A DNA stretch of 64,000 nt from NCBI GenBank assembly GCA_050084515.1, contig CM114274.1, forward strand, positions 26,784,001 through 26,848,000, given 5' to 3'. Below, one piece after another: positions 31,447 to 44,119 of the stretch. Source of the stretch: Blasia pusilla (taxonomy: Eukaryota; Marchantiophyta; Marchantiopsida; Blasiales). The number at the start of each line of letters is the position of its first letter. The first letter of the stretch is position 1. The notes beneath the pieces are model-generated. The model was given only the letters and a program-made list of their open reading frames with translations. It was not told the DNA's origin and did no database searches. Position numbers and translations under genes: made by a program.

Positions 31447-34400
31447 CTATCTATTTCCACCAAGCCCATCATCTTTGCTGTAAGTCGGTGTATACTGAGC
31501 AGTAGACGGGGAATAACCAGGAGCTGATGGAGAATAACCTCCACTGGGACTGCATTTGAACATACCAAAAAATTAGCTTTACTTTCAAGACCGAATTTTT
31601 GAAGGTCAGGACCATGTCATACCTAAGACCCAGGCAAATACTTGCACGTCTACCAGATCGTCCATTTTCTTTAAAAGACTAACTTCACTTCAACAAAACC
31701 CTGGCAGAACCACAGACTTCGAATCCTTCTTTAACCATGGTCTTTCAGATTAACATACCCACTATGGATAGTTTTAACACGAAGTTTGCATATAGTTCTA
31801 AACTGGAGAAAATGATCAACAGAACTTGTTAGGTCTTTAGACAACATCAATCATCAGACTATGGGACAATATCAGCCATTGGATTCCGGGATTTCTTCAT
31901 GGAACAGACTCCAGCTCAACTGGGTAGCTCAGTGAATAAACTCAACATACCTGTATTGTGGAGAAGTAGGACTGTAGCCAGGGCTGCATGGGGAAACAAA
32001 GAAGAGGGAAATCTTGTAAGCATGCATGCCAGAAAATCTCGTGCGCTCACAATACAACATGACAGTACACCCTTAACAACGGCTATAACCAATAACATGA
32101 GAGGGTAAAAGTCCATAGAAAAGATACCTTGTAGGTGAATACGTTGGTGATGTAGGTGAGTATGATGGAGAAGTTGGGGAATAAGATGGAGACGTTGGAC
32201 TGAAGAAAACAATGTCAGGTTCCACACACAATTAGTACGATTGCTGATTGAAGGAAACGTTTAGCAAAATTCAACAGACCAGCCAATTACATACATTAAG
32301 GAAGTTGTACATTCCATCTACAGATATTCCTGAGGATGGACACTCACCTGTAACTTGGAGAGGTTGGACTGTACGATGGACTTGATGGTGAATATCTTGG
32401 ACTGCTTGGTGAATAAGCAGGTGAAGTTGGACTGTAGCTTGGGGATGTCGGGCTGTAACTTGGGGACGTAGGACTGTAGCTTGGACTAGTTGGACTGTAA
32501 CCTGGAGATGTGGGGCTGTAACTTGGAGAGGTAGGAGAATAACTGGGGGACGTCGGAGAATAGGCAGGGGAAGAAGGAGTGTAAGACGGAGATGTCGGAC
32601 TGTATGCAGGTGAACTAGGGCTATAGCTAGGAGATGTGGGACTGTACGCCGGAGATGTAGGACTATAGCTGGGAGATGTTGGACTATAACTTGGAGAAGT
32701 TGGACTATAGCTGGGAGAGGTAGGGGAGTATGAAGGACTTGTGGGAGAATAGGCGGGTGAAGTCGGGCTATAACCAGGCGATGTTGGACTATATGCAGGG
32801 GATGAAGGACTGTACCCTGGGGATGTTGGACTGTAACCAGGAGATGTTGGACTGTAGCCAGGGGATGTGGGGCTATAACCAGGGGATGCCGGACTGTAAC
32901 CTGGCGAAGTAGGACTGTATCCAGGAGAAGAAGACGGGGAAAAGGCCATCCCCCCCACATATGGCGAAAACTGGGCAGAGTCTGAAATGGGAGACGATCT
33001 CATACTTGGACTTAGTAAGTAACTTGGGGACATCATGCCCTCATGATGAGGAGTACCGATCATGGGAGAACCTCTTGCAGGAGTAACACCAAAATCATGT
33101 CCTTCCATAAAGCTGGGCAGTTGCAACTCAATAGCGTGTTGCAACATCTGCTCGTTAAGGTGAAGACCAAAGTCACCTGTTCCAATGGGAGCCAATTGTC
33201 CAAGCATAATATTTTCTGTGACTCCTCTCAGATGATCTGCTTCAGCATAAACAGCAGCATCAAGTAGAATATCCACTGTTTCCTCAAAAGAACATCTCAT
33301 CATGGGTCCCGTGTCATTACGGTTAATACCATGGCGTGTTATGGCCATAAGATGGCCCCTGTAAGTCATAATGTCACACAAAATGGCCAAGTGACGATAG
33401 TTCACATAGGAACCATCAAATGATATGACATCACGGAGTTCCTTCAAAAGCGAATTCCTCACAGCTTCAATTCCCAAAACTTCAATCACCTCTATCAAGT
33501 GATTGCTGGTTGTCCGTGTTGCATCCACATCCTCATGGCACATCACCGCCAACATATTCACTCCCTCAGTATCCAACAGCCATTCTGTTTCTGGCTTGAA
33601 ACCTTCAATCTCATCAAACTTGTTCTTCTTTGTTTCTCTGATGAAGACCTTCCGAATATCCGGTATGCCACGCAGGGCCATCTCAGTAAGCATGTTGCTT
33701 TCAATTTTCTTCAAAAACACATCATCCTCTGATTGCTCAGGCACTTCCCCTTTGGGTGCTTCATCATTCATAATACGCACTCGCAAGATGAGCTTCTCAG
33801 CGTTGTCATCATTAAATATACAGGTCAGATCATCATCAAACTCCAAGTTGATCTTCTCTGCAATATCTGCCATAGTGAGTTTCTTGTCCACCATCATTTC
33901 CCGATTCAACTCAATACGAAGTAGCCAAGGTGATATTTTCTCGGGAGCTACATCCTCATCCGGCATTTCATAGTAACTCCTCACAAACTCTACATCCTCC
34001 TCAATAATAGTACTCATTGGATCTGGATCATACCAGATTTCGGTGGCCTGTGTCACACTTCTTAACGTTGTGTACTCTAAGGCACATTGGACATTCTTCG
34101 CTTTCTCCTTTTCCTTGTTTACTTCAGGCTTCAAATAGACAGATAAAGAAGGAGTTTTGGTCTTTTTAGCAAGATTGATAATCTCCCTTAGTCGTGGCAC
34201 ACCCAGAGTCACATTCTTAGCACTGACTCCCGCAAAATGGAAGGTATTGAGGGTCATCTGTGTAGCAGGCTCTCCAATTGACTGGGCAGCGACACATCCT
34301 ATCATTTCCCCTGGTGCCACCAGTGATTGTAAGAATCGAGTCTCAATTTCACCAATAACCCACTCAAACGCTTCCTTGGGTAGACGCCACTCCTTTAATA

Positions 34401-37400
34401 CACGCTTGCTAGCCAGAGTGCTTCGCAAGAGACAGTTGAAAAACAGTGTTGCATTCTTTTGAGCTTCCATGCTAATCGGATCATCACCAGGCACAACCTT
34501 CAAACGCTCTTGGAGTTTATCAACAGCCTCCACTATCTCCATTGGATGCATATCAGAAGGCTTCTTTGTATCAACTTTGAAAATCTTTTGGGCATTCCAA
34601 ATCAACCGTTTTAGATTGACTGGAAGAAAACAGCTTGGATCCCCAGATGGTTGAATTTCAGTACCCATTTGTCTGCGGTCAGCCTCCAGCTTCTGGACTT
34701 CTGCATCAAACACATTGCGGAACTCTTGTATAGTCTTGATATCCTCTGCTGCTTCTGGCTGCATGTAGTCAGGATTCCAGTCATCTCGGTCTATTTCAAA
34801 TTTGTAAGTGTTGTTGAAGTCCTTCTTCTTCATCTTCAAGGAATCAAGTTTCTGATTCTCTATCCAAACAGAATCCATACCATCTTCCCCATACAAAAAC
34901 TGAATGACATCACCAAGTGAATTCCGAACTGTTCCATCATACTTGACCATCACGTCCTCCATAGCCTTCACTAGTCGCCTTTGAATATAGCCTGTCTCAG
35001 ATGTTTTGACTGCAGTATCAATGAGACCTTCCCTACCTCCCATAGCATGGAAAAAAAATTCTTGCGGTGTGAGGCCCCTCAGATAGGAGTTTTCCACAAA
35101 ACCTCTACTTTCAGGCCCATAGTCATCCTTAGTAAAGTGAGGCAGTGTGCGATCAATAAAGCCGTAAGGGATACGCTTTCCTTCAACATTTTGTTGTCCC
35201 ACACAGGCAATCATCTGTGATATATTGATGAAGGAACCCTTAGATCCAGCAGTAACCATTGCTTTTAAGTTGTTGCTTTCAGACAAACTTTTCTGTGCAC
35301 TGTTACCAGCTTCATCTCGAGCATTGTTCAGAACCTGATTCATCAGTAGTAAATCATGTCAGATTCATCACGAACTAAACCAAAGCTACAGACAACTTCT
35401 CCAACAAATTTGACCTGGATCACCATTCCCAAAACTCTAATTTCTGTATCTCCTTCGCAGAGGATCCATTAAAATCCCCAGATCACACCTTCCAAAGACC
35501 AGAAGTAACTACATTTAGAAAAGGCAGAAAGACTTGGACATCAATACAGAGATATATGTATGAGCAAGATAAGGCCCTGGCCTTAGTTCTTACCCTATTG
35601 ACATTGTTTTCAAAAGACTCCATCATGGTTCGACCAGGTTGAGCCTCAAGCTGCTTCTCCTGTGCCTGCTTGATGAGTTCCTTCACATCACTCTTGGCCT
35701 TGGCAATTGTGTCATTGATCTTCTCCATGGTGGCTGAATCAGCAATGGTATCTCCAATACCAATACTGAATCCCTGCTGCAGTAACCAGTAATTGACCAG
35801 CCATTGGGTGTGACCAAGAAATTTGCGAGCCGCATCTGGACCAACTTCCTCCCTGAAATAAAGTCAATAACAAGTTTACAAATGTCAACATATTTAGCAT
35901 ATGGAAATGATACTATATACGCAGTGCTCTTGTATGTGCACTAGCCCGGTAAGTAACTGGACTATAATGAGCAGCTAACAAGCTCGATGAAGACGTAAGC
36001 AATAAAATGTAATCATTAAGTTATTAGAAGAAGAAAAAAGGATAGCCTACCAAATAACATGAATCAGACTGCCACCTGATGTACCGAGTGATTTCTTGCA
36101 CAGGATACCCGAGATTAGTTCACCAGTCTCTATGCGCACCACGGTGTCACCCGGAGACATGTCTCCTGTCTCATTATCTGGATGTCCAAAGGACTGGCGC
36201 ATGAGATTGATCTGCTTTGGAATTATCAAATTGAACACTTGTTTGCCTGTCCATATCGGCCGGGGTTTCAATATAGAGGGAATGGGAATCTTCCCATCAA
36301 AGTCTTCCCACCACATGAGAATGTTCATGAACACATCCTGCCAGATAAATTGTGAAGAGTTACAACAGGCTCTAGCACAATCAACAACTCAAGATAGCAA
36401 AATATCTTCAACTTTCTTTCCCTCCGAACCAGAAGGCTTGTACCAACTGAAAAACAGCACAAGGTCTAAAACAAACAAACAGATCAATCAGAAGAGGTAC
36501 TGAGGTGAAAATTGAGGTGTTTACCTTCTCTATAAAAGCATCCCTCTTGGTCACCTTTCGACAGCCCAATAGAGTATCTTGCACAATACCAATCACTGGT
36601 CGATTGGACTGAGGAGACACAATGCACTTCGGAACCATCATGAGCTCCAAAACTTCTGCCCTTGTCTCAAAAGATTGTGGCACATGCATGTTCATTTCAT
36701 CACCATCAAAATCAGCATTGTATGGGGATGTCACAGAGAGATTCAAGCGGAATGTTGAATAGGGCATGATCCGAATTCGATGACCCATGATTGACATCTT
36801 GTGTAAACTGGGTTGACGGTTGAAAAGCACAAAATCACCGTCGTTCAAATGCCTCTCCACCTGTGTAGCGATTGCACTGAATTAGCTAATGAGGGGAAAG
36901 GAGGGATGTTCTCTGATATAACTGTGCCTACTGACAAGTAACAAAACCTGTTCATACATAGAAAGCACTGTACCTTATAACCAAGCTCGAGATGCCGATC
37001 ACTGCTCTTTTTTAAAAATCGAAGATCAAGCCTTTGCCCATCTTCCCGGATAATATATTTTGCACCGGTTTTACCAGGGGGGGGATGCGGCCCATACTCT
37101 ACAAGCTCCTTCAACCTGCTCATTATTAGCATACAAAAGCAAAATTTAGGACTCATGAGTAATTAATTTTGAATCAAAGTCTCATGGTCCAGATACACTC
37201 TGATTCGGCGGTATAATTCACGCCCAAAAACACAAAGATAATCTCCAAGCTAACTGTCTAGCTTACCGTTCAATGTTGTAGGGCGTGACAGTCTCAGGAT
37301 ATGTCAAGTTCAGAGCAATGCTCCACGGCACTCCAAGTTCATCAATATTAATATTCGGATCTGGTGTGATAACAGTACGGGCAGAGAAGTCAACACGTTT

Positions 37401-40087
37401 TCCCATCAAGTTCCCCCGAATACGACCCTCCTTTGCTTTCAGGCGTTGACAGATTGATTTGATAGGCCTTCCGGAACGTTGGGTTGCCTGCGAGAATAAA
37501 CACCAGTTAGTCTTTCCTCACTGCATCTCTGAAGAGAGAACTTGCAAACACGATTACTTCATAGAAATCAATTCCATAAAATGACCAGTCATCCGAATCA
37601 TTACGAAGGCACTGGTACTACAATCCTTTTCTTACCCTTGGCTGCCCAGGCAAATCATTGTCAAAATAGGTTGCAATGTGGAATTGGAGAAGCTGAGCAA
37701 ACTCATTAATAATGTGAGTTGGAGCTCCATTCTGCTCTTGCCGTTTCAAGTTGTTGTTGTGACGAATGATCATTACCAGTTGATGTGTCAGATCATCCTG
37801 TTCCAAGCCAGGTTTACAGAATTAGCATAGAATGCAATATTGGTGCTGACATCCTCTATAGTTTGGACTAGGAATGGTTTCAAGGAAGAAAAGAAGGACA
37901 ACACACCACAAGTGAATAACTGATGTGCTACAGGAGAGGACCTCAGTACTAGAAGGTTCTGAGATTACACTCAATGCTACCAATGATCCAGAATTGGTTC
38001 AAAAGCCATTCACGGGAAACAAATGCCTTGACACCCCATGCAGAGTGCTCAGTTGCCACAGGAGAGTTGTTGGTGTGTCAATTTGGTATATTACCCACTC
38101 ACTAACCCTAACACTGCCTATATGGATCTTTTACCAGTCAAGTGGCCCACAAACTTCTCCTGTTTTTAAAAGACGTTAATTTGGCTTATAGCTTCCACAC
38201 ATTGTCCTTTCTTTACGGAACTAATTAAGCCTCTCTTTTAAGTCAAGTTGCATGGACAGTCAGTATTAGTAGATAGGGCCTGACAACTTCCACTCATTCA
38301 CAGATCGGTGATTAAAGTTCCCGCATACTACATGTTGATGGATTGGACTACTTAACTCAGATGAGGCAAACCATACTAGGTCTTGAGTTCCAAGTGATCC
38401 GACTTACCTCACTGCGGGCTGAACTGTCCATCATAACAGAAGGTCTCACTGGGGGTGGAGGAATTGGCAATACTTGCAGTATCAACCAATCAGGACGAGC
38501 AAACTTTGGGCTCAACCCTAGCAGAGTAATATCCTCATCTGTAATGCGCTTGAGAATACTTAGAACCTGGGATCCACAAACACCTTTTCCAGTCAGTACA
38601 CCTGAGCCATCAACCGACATGACACAGCATCCAAAATCAACTTTCTCAAGAACTGAATTGCACTAGGAACATCAGGCCTCACGTCGCAGTAGAAAGTACT
38701 CATTTCATTGGAGTTTAATGTCTGAAGAGAGCACACCCAAATATTCAAGATTAGGCATGCACCTTTTCAGCACTGAGCTGCTGTTTCCTTTCTACTGGCT
38801 CAGGCATATATTGGTCAGCCTCTTCAGCCCTCTTACGAGCTGGTTTGAATTCCGCAATAATCTTCATACCATCGATACTGATTTTAGGTTGTTGAGCCCC
38901 ACAACCACCATGCTTTTTTTTCTTTTCAATCTCCTCTTTTGTGTCCTCTTCAATCTCATCACCGCCCTCGCATTTCTGCTTGCTCTTGCAGCACTCAAGC
39001 ACCTTCTTCAATCTATGTTTAGGATTCCTTACTTTCTTTGCTTGCTTGAACCGATGATCATCCTGTTCATAGACGTGAAGTGCGGTCATTATCGTTTAAT
39101 CCCTCTATCCGTTGTTACTCAGTCTAAACGGTTCTTATATAAGTCTTGCAAAGTCAGGAATCAGCAACCACAGATGTAAAACCCCAGTAAGGTGACCGCA
39201 GTTACTATGCTGAATATAATTCAATTACGTTGCCCCGAACATTTGGTGGACAAGTTAAACAACGATTAGCATATCTGACCCCGACCGAGCAGAATCAATA
39301 CCACAATCCACACCAAGACTTGAAAATAAACAACGCTGCGGAAGTCTGAGTGGCTCGTTCATGCACATGGATACTGACAAATGTCAACCTTTCCTCGTCC
39401 TAAGGGGATTCAAATTCATTCCTTGGAGCCAACAAAAGGAGAGAAAGATAATCCCTAACGAAAAAACAAGACCAAACTTGTCACAGGTAGGGTTCGTGGA
39501 AACTAACCTCATCAGCCAGCACGCGAGAACAATTGTAGCAAACACATCGCAACAGTGCCAACACTGTTTTCAGAAACCCTATGTGAAACATGGGCTTCGC
39601 CAGCTCGAGATGTCCAAAGTGACCAGGACACTCGGCCATACTACCCGAGCACGTTTCACACTTGACATGCCGGTCAATCGTTCCTAATCTAGGATCACTG
39701 AGCCCCCCCATTCTGGGCTTGCCTCTATCATAGGTCTCACTACTCTCGATCTTCACCACCGACATTTGGCGCTGTTCACATCCGAGCAACTGTGTCAGTA
39801 ACGGGCACACAAGTACGGAGGGAGACACTTCTGCAACACAACCACGAACACAGAAAAAACGAAAACAACCGCGAAAGAGCATCGCACAAGTCCAACGCAA
39901 ATTGTATCACAGACAACTCAATTAACGAAAGTGCGCCAATCGCCTCTAATAATCCTCCGCCTCATCCACAACCCTAAAAGCTCAAGAAGTGGCATGAACA
40001 TACAATTTCATCCGGCCCGAGGATACCGAATTGAACGGTCTTCACTCGGGCCAAATCGGCCGGAGAGTACGCGAAACGCTGATCCAT
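31447..40087 (-). CDS. RPB1 (NRPB1): RNA polymerase II largest subunit, 14 exons
   Basis: Exons: 40004-40087, 39508-39771, 38763-39062, 38408-38566, 37636-37797, 37267-37487, 36974-37115, 36525-36860, 36051-36337, 35594-35852, 32348-35334, 32128-32199, 31951-31983 and 31447-31549. All introns are GT-AG with matching phases, giving about 1802 residues. The N-terminus has the zinc clamp (CETC, CPGHFG). Exon 8 holds the catalytic magnesium loop [10 protein letters not shown] (Asp494, Asp496, Asp498). Exon 11 (2987 nt) covers the funnel, bridge helix, trigger loop (NTFHFAGV) and most of the CTD. The CTD has about 33-36 heptads near YSPTSPS, many with Gly or Ala at position 7, and the last ones spread over exons 11-14. 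It ends [12 protein letters not shown]. The heptads are phosphorylated during transcription and recruit capping, splicing and 3' end factors. Length and structure are normal for plants (Arabidopsis about 1839). Confidence 0.97.
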
Positions 40088-40449
40088 AGCGCCTCCGCAG
40101 AGTCGGGGCTCGGCAGTCAGAAACTTTTGAGTTTCATGGGCGGGAACACTCCGAATCCTTACGACAGCGTCTCTTTCACGCGGCTCGTCAACGTCGGCCG
40201 TGCTCGACTCCTCTCCCCTTCCCTTCCAACGCAATCAATTACGTGCGCGCGACGAAGCTCGCAAATCCAAATTGAATCACTCCTTAAGCGTCTTCTGTCT
40301 CACGCGAGTGCGGACGAGCGAGTCCACAGACGACCACAACAGAAATGGATTGTTCTCAGAGCGGGACATGAAGAAAAGGGAAAGAAGGGACGGTATAGAG
40401 TCAGCTGCAGAATACGAACGGAAGTCACATCCAGACCTCACTGCCTGAC

Positions 40450-40790
40450 GGACGGACACCCTCGGAAACCTAACTCGAGTGTTGTCGCTCCCGGTTTACT
40501 CTTACAGTACTCGGACGGACGGACGGACGGACTCGAAACCTTAATCGAGTGTTGTAGCTCCCGGTTTCAGTCGGGCCGGTTTTCTCTTATAGTGCTCGGA
40601 CGGACGGACGGACGGACTCGAAACCTTACTCGAGTGTTGTAGCTCCCGGTTTCAGTCGGGCCGGTTTTCTCTTATAGTGCTCGGACGGACGGACGGACTA
40701 ACAAACCTAACTTGAGTGTTGTCGATGCCGGTTTCAGTCGGGCCGGTTTACTCTTGCAGTGGGACGGACGGACGGACCAGTTGTGCGGAA
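40450..40790. repeat. 85-bp tandem array upstream of RPB1
   Basis: Five units begin with (ACGG)n tetranucleotides near 40450, 40509, 40599, 40684 and 40764. Each then reads GAAACCTTA-TCGAGTGTTGTAG, CTCCCGGTTTCAGTCGG, GCCGGTTTTCTCTTATAGTG. Units 2 and 3 are nearly identical. The array starts about 360 bp before the RPB1 ATG, so it may lie in its promoter. Confidence 0.88.
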
Positions 40791-42204
40791 ACCTAAGTCA
40801 AGTGTCTATTTTCAGCCCCGTTTGTACTCCGGCTAACTCTTTTGCCTAAACTTAGTTGTACCGTAGCTTTGAGTGATGCTACATCACTCACCACTTTAAC
40901 TTTCTACTAGTAGGTGTGCCGCGAGACGAAGATGAAGTTTACGAATGAGAGGGTATGCCCCAAAAAATACATAGGTGCAAAAAAATTATATTATGATGTT
41001 TTCAAATTTTTGAACAAATGTGTAGTGGTCTATATCCTCGTATTAGTGGGGAAGGAGATCTAATCCTATCTTGGAAACTACTAGTAAGACTGCAGGCGCG
41101 ATACACCAGCATTTATGCAATAATACATAGTATATTATTGTGCAGGCGAATGCGCAACCCAGTCACCCAACTCTTCTAATCGCTCACAAACCCTCGTTTA
41201 GTACAATAATACGATCATCTGAGTTAGGCCCGGAAGACGTCACCTACAACATAATTCACGTCACGCCTCATTGATTACATTCAATTTATTGTTGTGAGAG
41301 TATATTTTGTACGCGCCAGTAGTTGTGGTAGTCAGCTACTGGGAACCCCATTCTTATTGATCTTGTAGTTGAATGTCGTCGATCAATGGAGAATGGTGGT
41401 CACAAATGAAGCTAGAAGTAAACTTGCACGGGGCACGTCACTACATCATGTAAGCCTTAAGGACCAACAATTTGGATCCCTGTTTATTGAAGTCACAACA
41501 GTGCTGCGGATTGCGATTCCTTGAATTGAAAGAGGGAATGTAGTAGTTCGAAGCAGAGCAAGGGCACGTTAGACACAAGGATTGGATTTCAAGGATTTGG
41601 GCGCAAGAAATAACAGGAATGGAAAGTTGGACCTATCCACAAAGAGACCCTAAAGCCCCGACCAACATCTCTCCCATTCGTTATGCAATCGATTCATTCT
41701 CAATACCAACAGGTCTTGACATTCGTTATGCAATCGATTCATTATCAAGAATCGACTAGACAGAGTATGTCTGAAACTATCTAATTCATTCTGAGAGAAA
41801 TACGTGGGCTCATTATTCCCTTCCATTTGGCTCCGATCGCCTCACACAACGGAATCCAGCAGCATTCGTGTGGAGGCTTCTGTGAATTGGTAGGGCTCAC
41901 ACGATTAGGTTGTTTGAGTTTGATCACCATCATTCGTCTAGATGCAGAATGCCCGGCAAGCTTTAGTCTTGACAACACCTTGCAAAAGAAGATACGGTTA
42001 ACAAAGAGGAGAGTTAATCTGCTAAAAAATGCAACATACAAGGGTTGCTCCTTACAAAAATTATTGCCCCATCATTATCATCGATTGAATGTCTCCAGAT
42101 AAACATCACGGAGACTGAACTCGCTTTAAAATTATAATTTTCATTGTCAGTACATCTTGCATACATCAACACTGAATAGTGCTTCATGTTGTGATGGTGC
42201 AATG

Positions 42205-42216
42205 AACTCTTGTAAC

Positions 42217-42277
<61 letters not shown>

Positions 42278-42465
42278 TGAAGTGACACACCTTCTCACCA
42301 CAAATTCAATATCGTCTGATTATGAATGGGCAATGGAAAAAAAAAAGATGTACTATGGTGGTGATATTAAATCTTGTAACTCAGAGAGAGAGAGAGTAGA
42401 AGAATTAATAGAGGCGCCTTCTCACCGCGAATTCGATGTCGTTTGATTGTGATTGACAATAATAA
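42205..42465. repeat. Duplicated segment with (GA)n microsatellite
   Basis: A 54-bp GA run lies at 42221-42274. The flanks CTTGTAACTCA before it and CCTTCTCACC-C-AATTC after it recur at 42374-42435 around a shorter GA run, so the microsatellite and its flanks are a tandem duplication of about 170 bp in which one run expanded. Confidence 0.85.
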
Positions 42466-42928
42466 GAGAGAGAAGATGAAGATGCTACATCAGTTCCATG
42501 CCTTGGCTCAACTATGCTTAAAATGGAACTTGAGTTCCAAATCCCTTTTGCAACTCCTTGTCACCCAATAATCTTGCTAGCGATGGGCTCTACACCATGT
42601 CTAATAAATAACTCTTGGTTGTCGTTGACCCGCGTATGATGCTATAGGTTATTGTAGCATATGCTCTTGGTAATCACTCTGAACTCACGGAACCATACTT
42701 CTCTATCAAGATACACATTGTTGTATTGGTGTTGCACACATATGTGACATCCCTCTCATGTAACTCATAGTTGCTACACTCTTCTCGGCCATGATGCGTT
42801 GTCGTATAGTAAAATCACCCATTATGTAAACTCCTCTATCATTAAGTATTAGAGAAATATTGATAAGTATTAAGTAAATTAGCCTAGGAAAATGAAATTT
42901 CCATGTTTAAAAGTGAAATCATTTTTGG

Positions 42929-43203
42929 AACACACTTGATGTGGTTGCATCTTCGAAACTTCCTCCCCGTTAATTGTAGTTGGTCCACCTAGAGTCGTCT
43001 ACGCGGGCCCAACTTTAGGAAAAGAGATAATAAATAAAATATGGGATTAGAAAAGTAAAGTAGTGGGGTGAGCTCCAGACCTCATATTTGAAGCTTCATA
43101 TTCGAAATTGGAAGCGGATGCAAAATTGGAACGCACTTGATGTGGTTGCATCTTCGAAACGTCCTCCTCGTTAGTAGTAGTTGGTCCACCTAGAGTCATC
43201 TCT
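42929..43203. repeat. Direct repeat pair of about 75 bp, 197 bp apart
   Basis: Copies at about 42929-43002 and 43127-43203 share CACTTGATGTGGTTGCATC, TTCGAAAC and TAGTTGGTCCACCTAGAGTC, with few changes. Confidence 0.85.
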
Positions 43204-43555
43204 CTCCCGCCTCCACTTCCTTCTCCAAAGTAGGAAAGAGAGAGAATGTGAGAATTATTTATCTACACTCAATTGCAAGAAGCCTCGAATGTAACAGGTA
43301 TCTGCACGTTACTCACTATCCATAACATGTGTCCGTGCATCAAAAAATGTTGCCACTTAAATATTTCTTTGATATACGTCCCAATGGAACTCCAAAAAAT
43401 AAAATCAAAGCCTAATAGATGCCAACCAAGACACGATTCAAAGTAAGATCAGGTTGTTAAAGAAAATAGTCTAGTAGCACGCAAACAAATTTTATGTTGG
43501 TAAGCTTCACTTCTTATAGCTTCCCTACTTGTTTTTCTTTTCCCCGTTTAGTAAA

Positions 43556-43578
43556 CCCCCCCCCCCCCCCCCCCCCCC
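43556..43578. repeat. Poly-C tract, 23 bases
   Basis: An uninterrupted C run on the plus strand. Length may be uncertain because of sequencing of homopolymers. Confidence 0.9.
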
Positions 43579-44090
43579 TTTCCTCCCCAAATATTACATT
43601 AATATCATAGATTTGAAGAGATTATGTACCAAACCTCATATAATCTTATCGGAAATGAAGCAATGAGATGCATGGTTATAAATAATACAATATGCCCCAT
43701 AAATGCATATTTGCAATTTATATATGATATTTTCAAATTTACAATTTAAACAAGCGTCCAAAATGCCACATGTCCATCAATGTTAATGTCACAACTTGAA
43801 GAGATGGCCTACATTAATAGTTTAGATTTGCCCTACTAGTGGGGGAATGGAATGTCATCATATATTAGTAACTTCTTTAAGATAACTAGGTTTCTAATCT
43901 CGTAAATAGGATAATCTTACCATGCTTTCTCCCTTTATCACTTTTCAATGTGTTTTGGATTTGATTCTCCCATATAATCCACTTTCTTGTACTTGATGGA
44001 TTCTCTTATCTATAACATGAATACATTCATGGCATGAAGGCTTCGAGTAGTACACAACCTTCTTATTTTAATCCCATATATACTATTAAG

Positions 44091-44119
44091 AGAGGATGGA
44101 TTTACAAAATCCATCCTCT
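44091..44119. repeat. Perfect 13-bp inverted repeat with 3-nt loop
   Basis: AGAGGATGGATTT and its exact complement flank ACA. Significance unknown. Confidence 0.85.

Noticed and set aside
32271-32960. 229-codon frame of Leu/His/Val/Gln repeats
   Set aside because: It overlaps the RPB1 CTD heptads on the same strand in another reading frame; the repeats come from the heptad codons.
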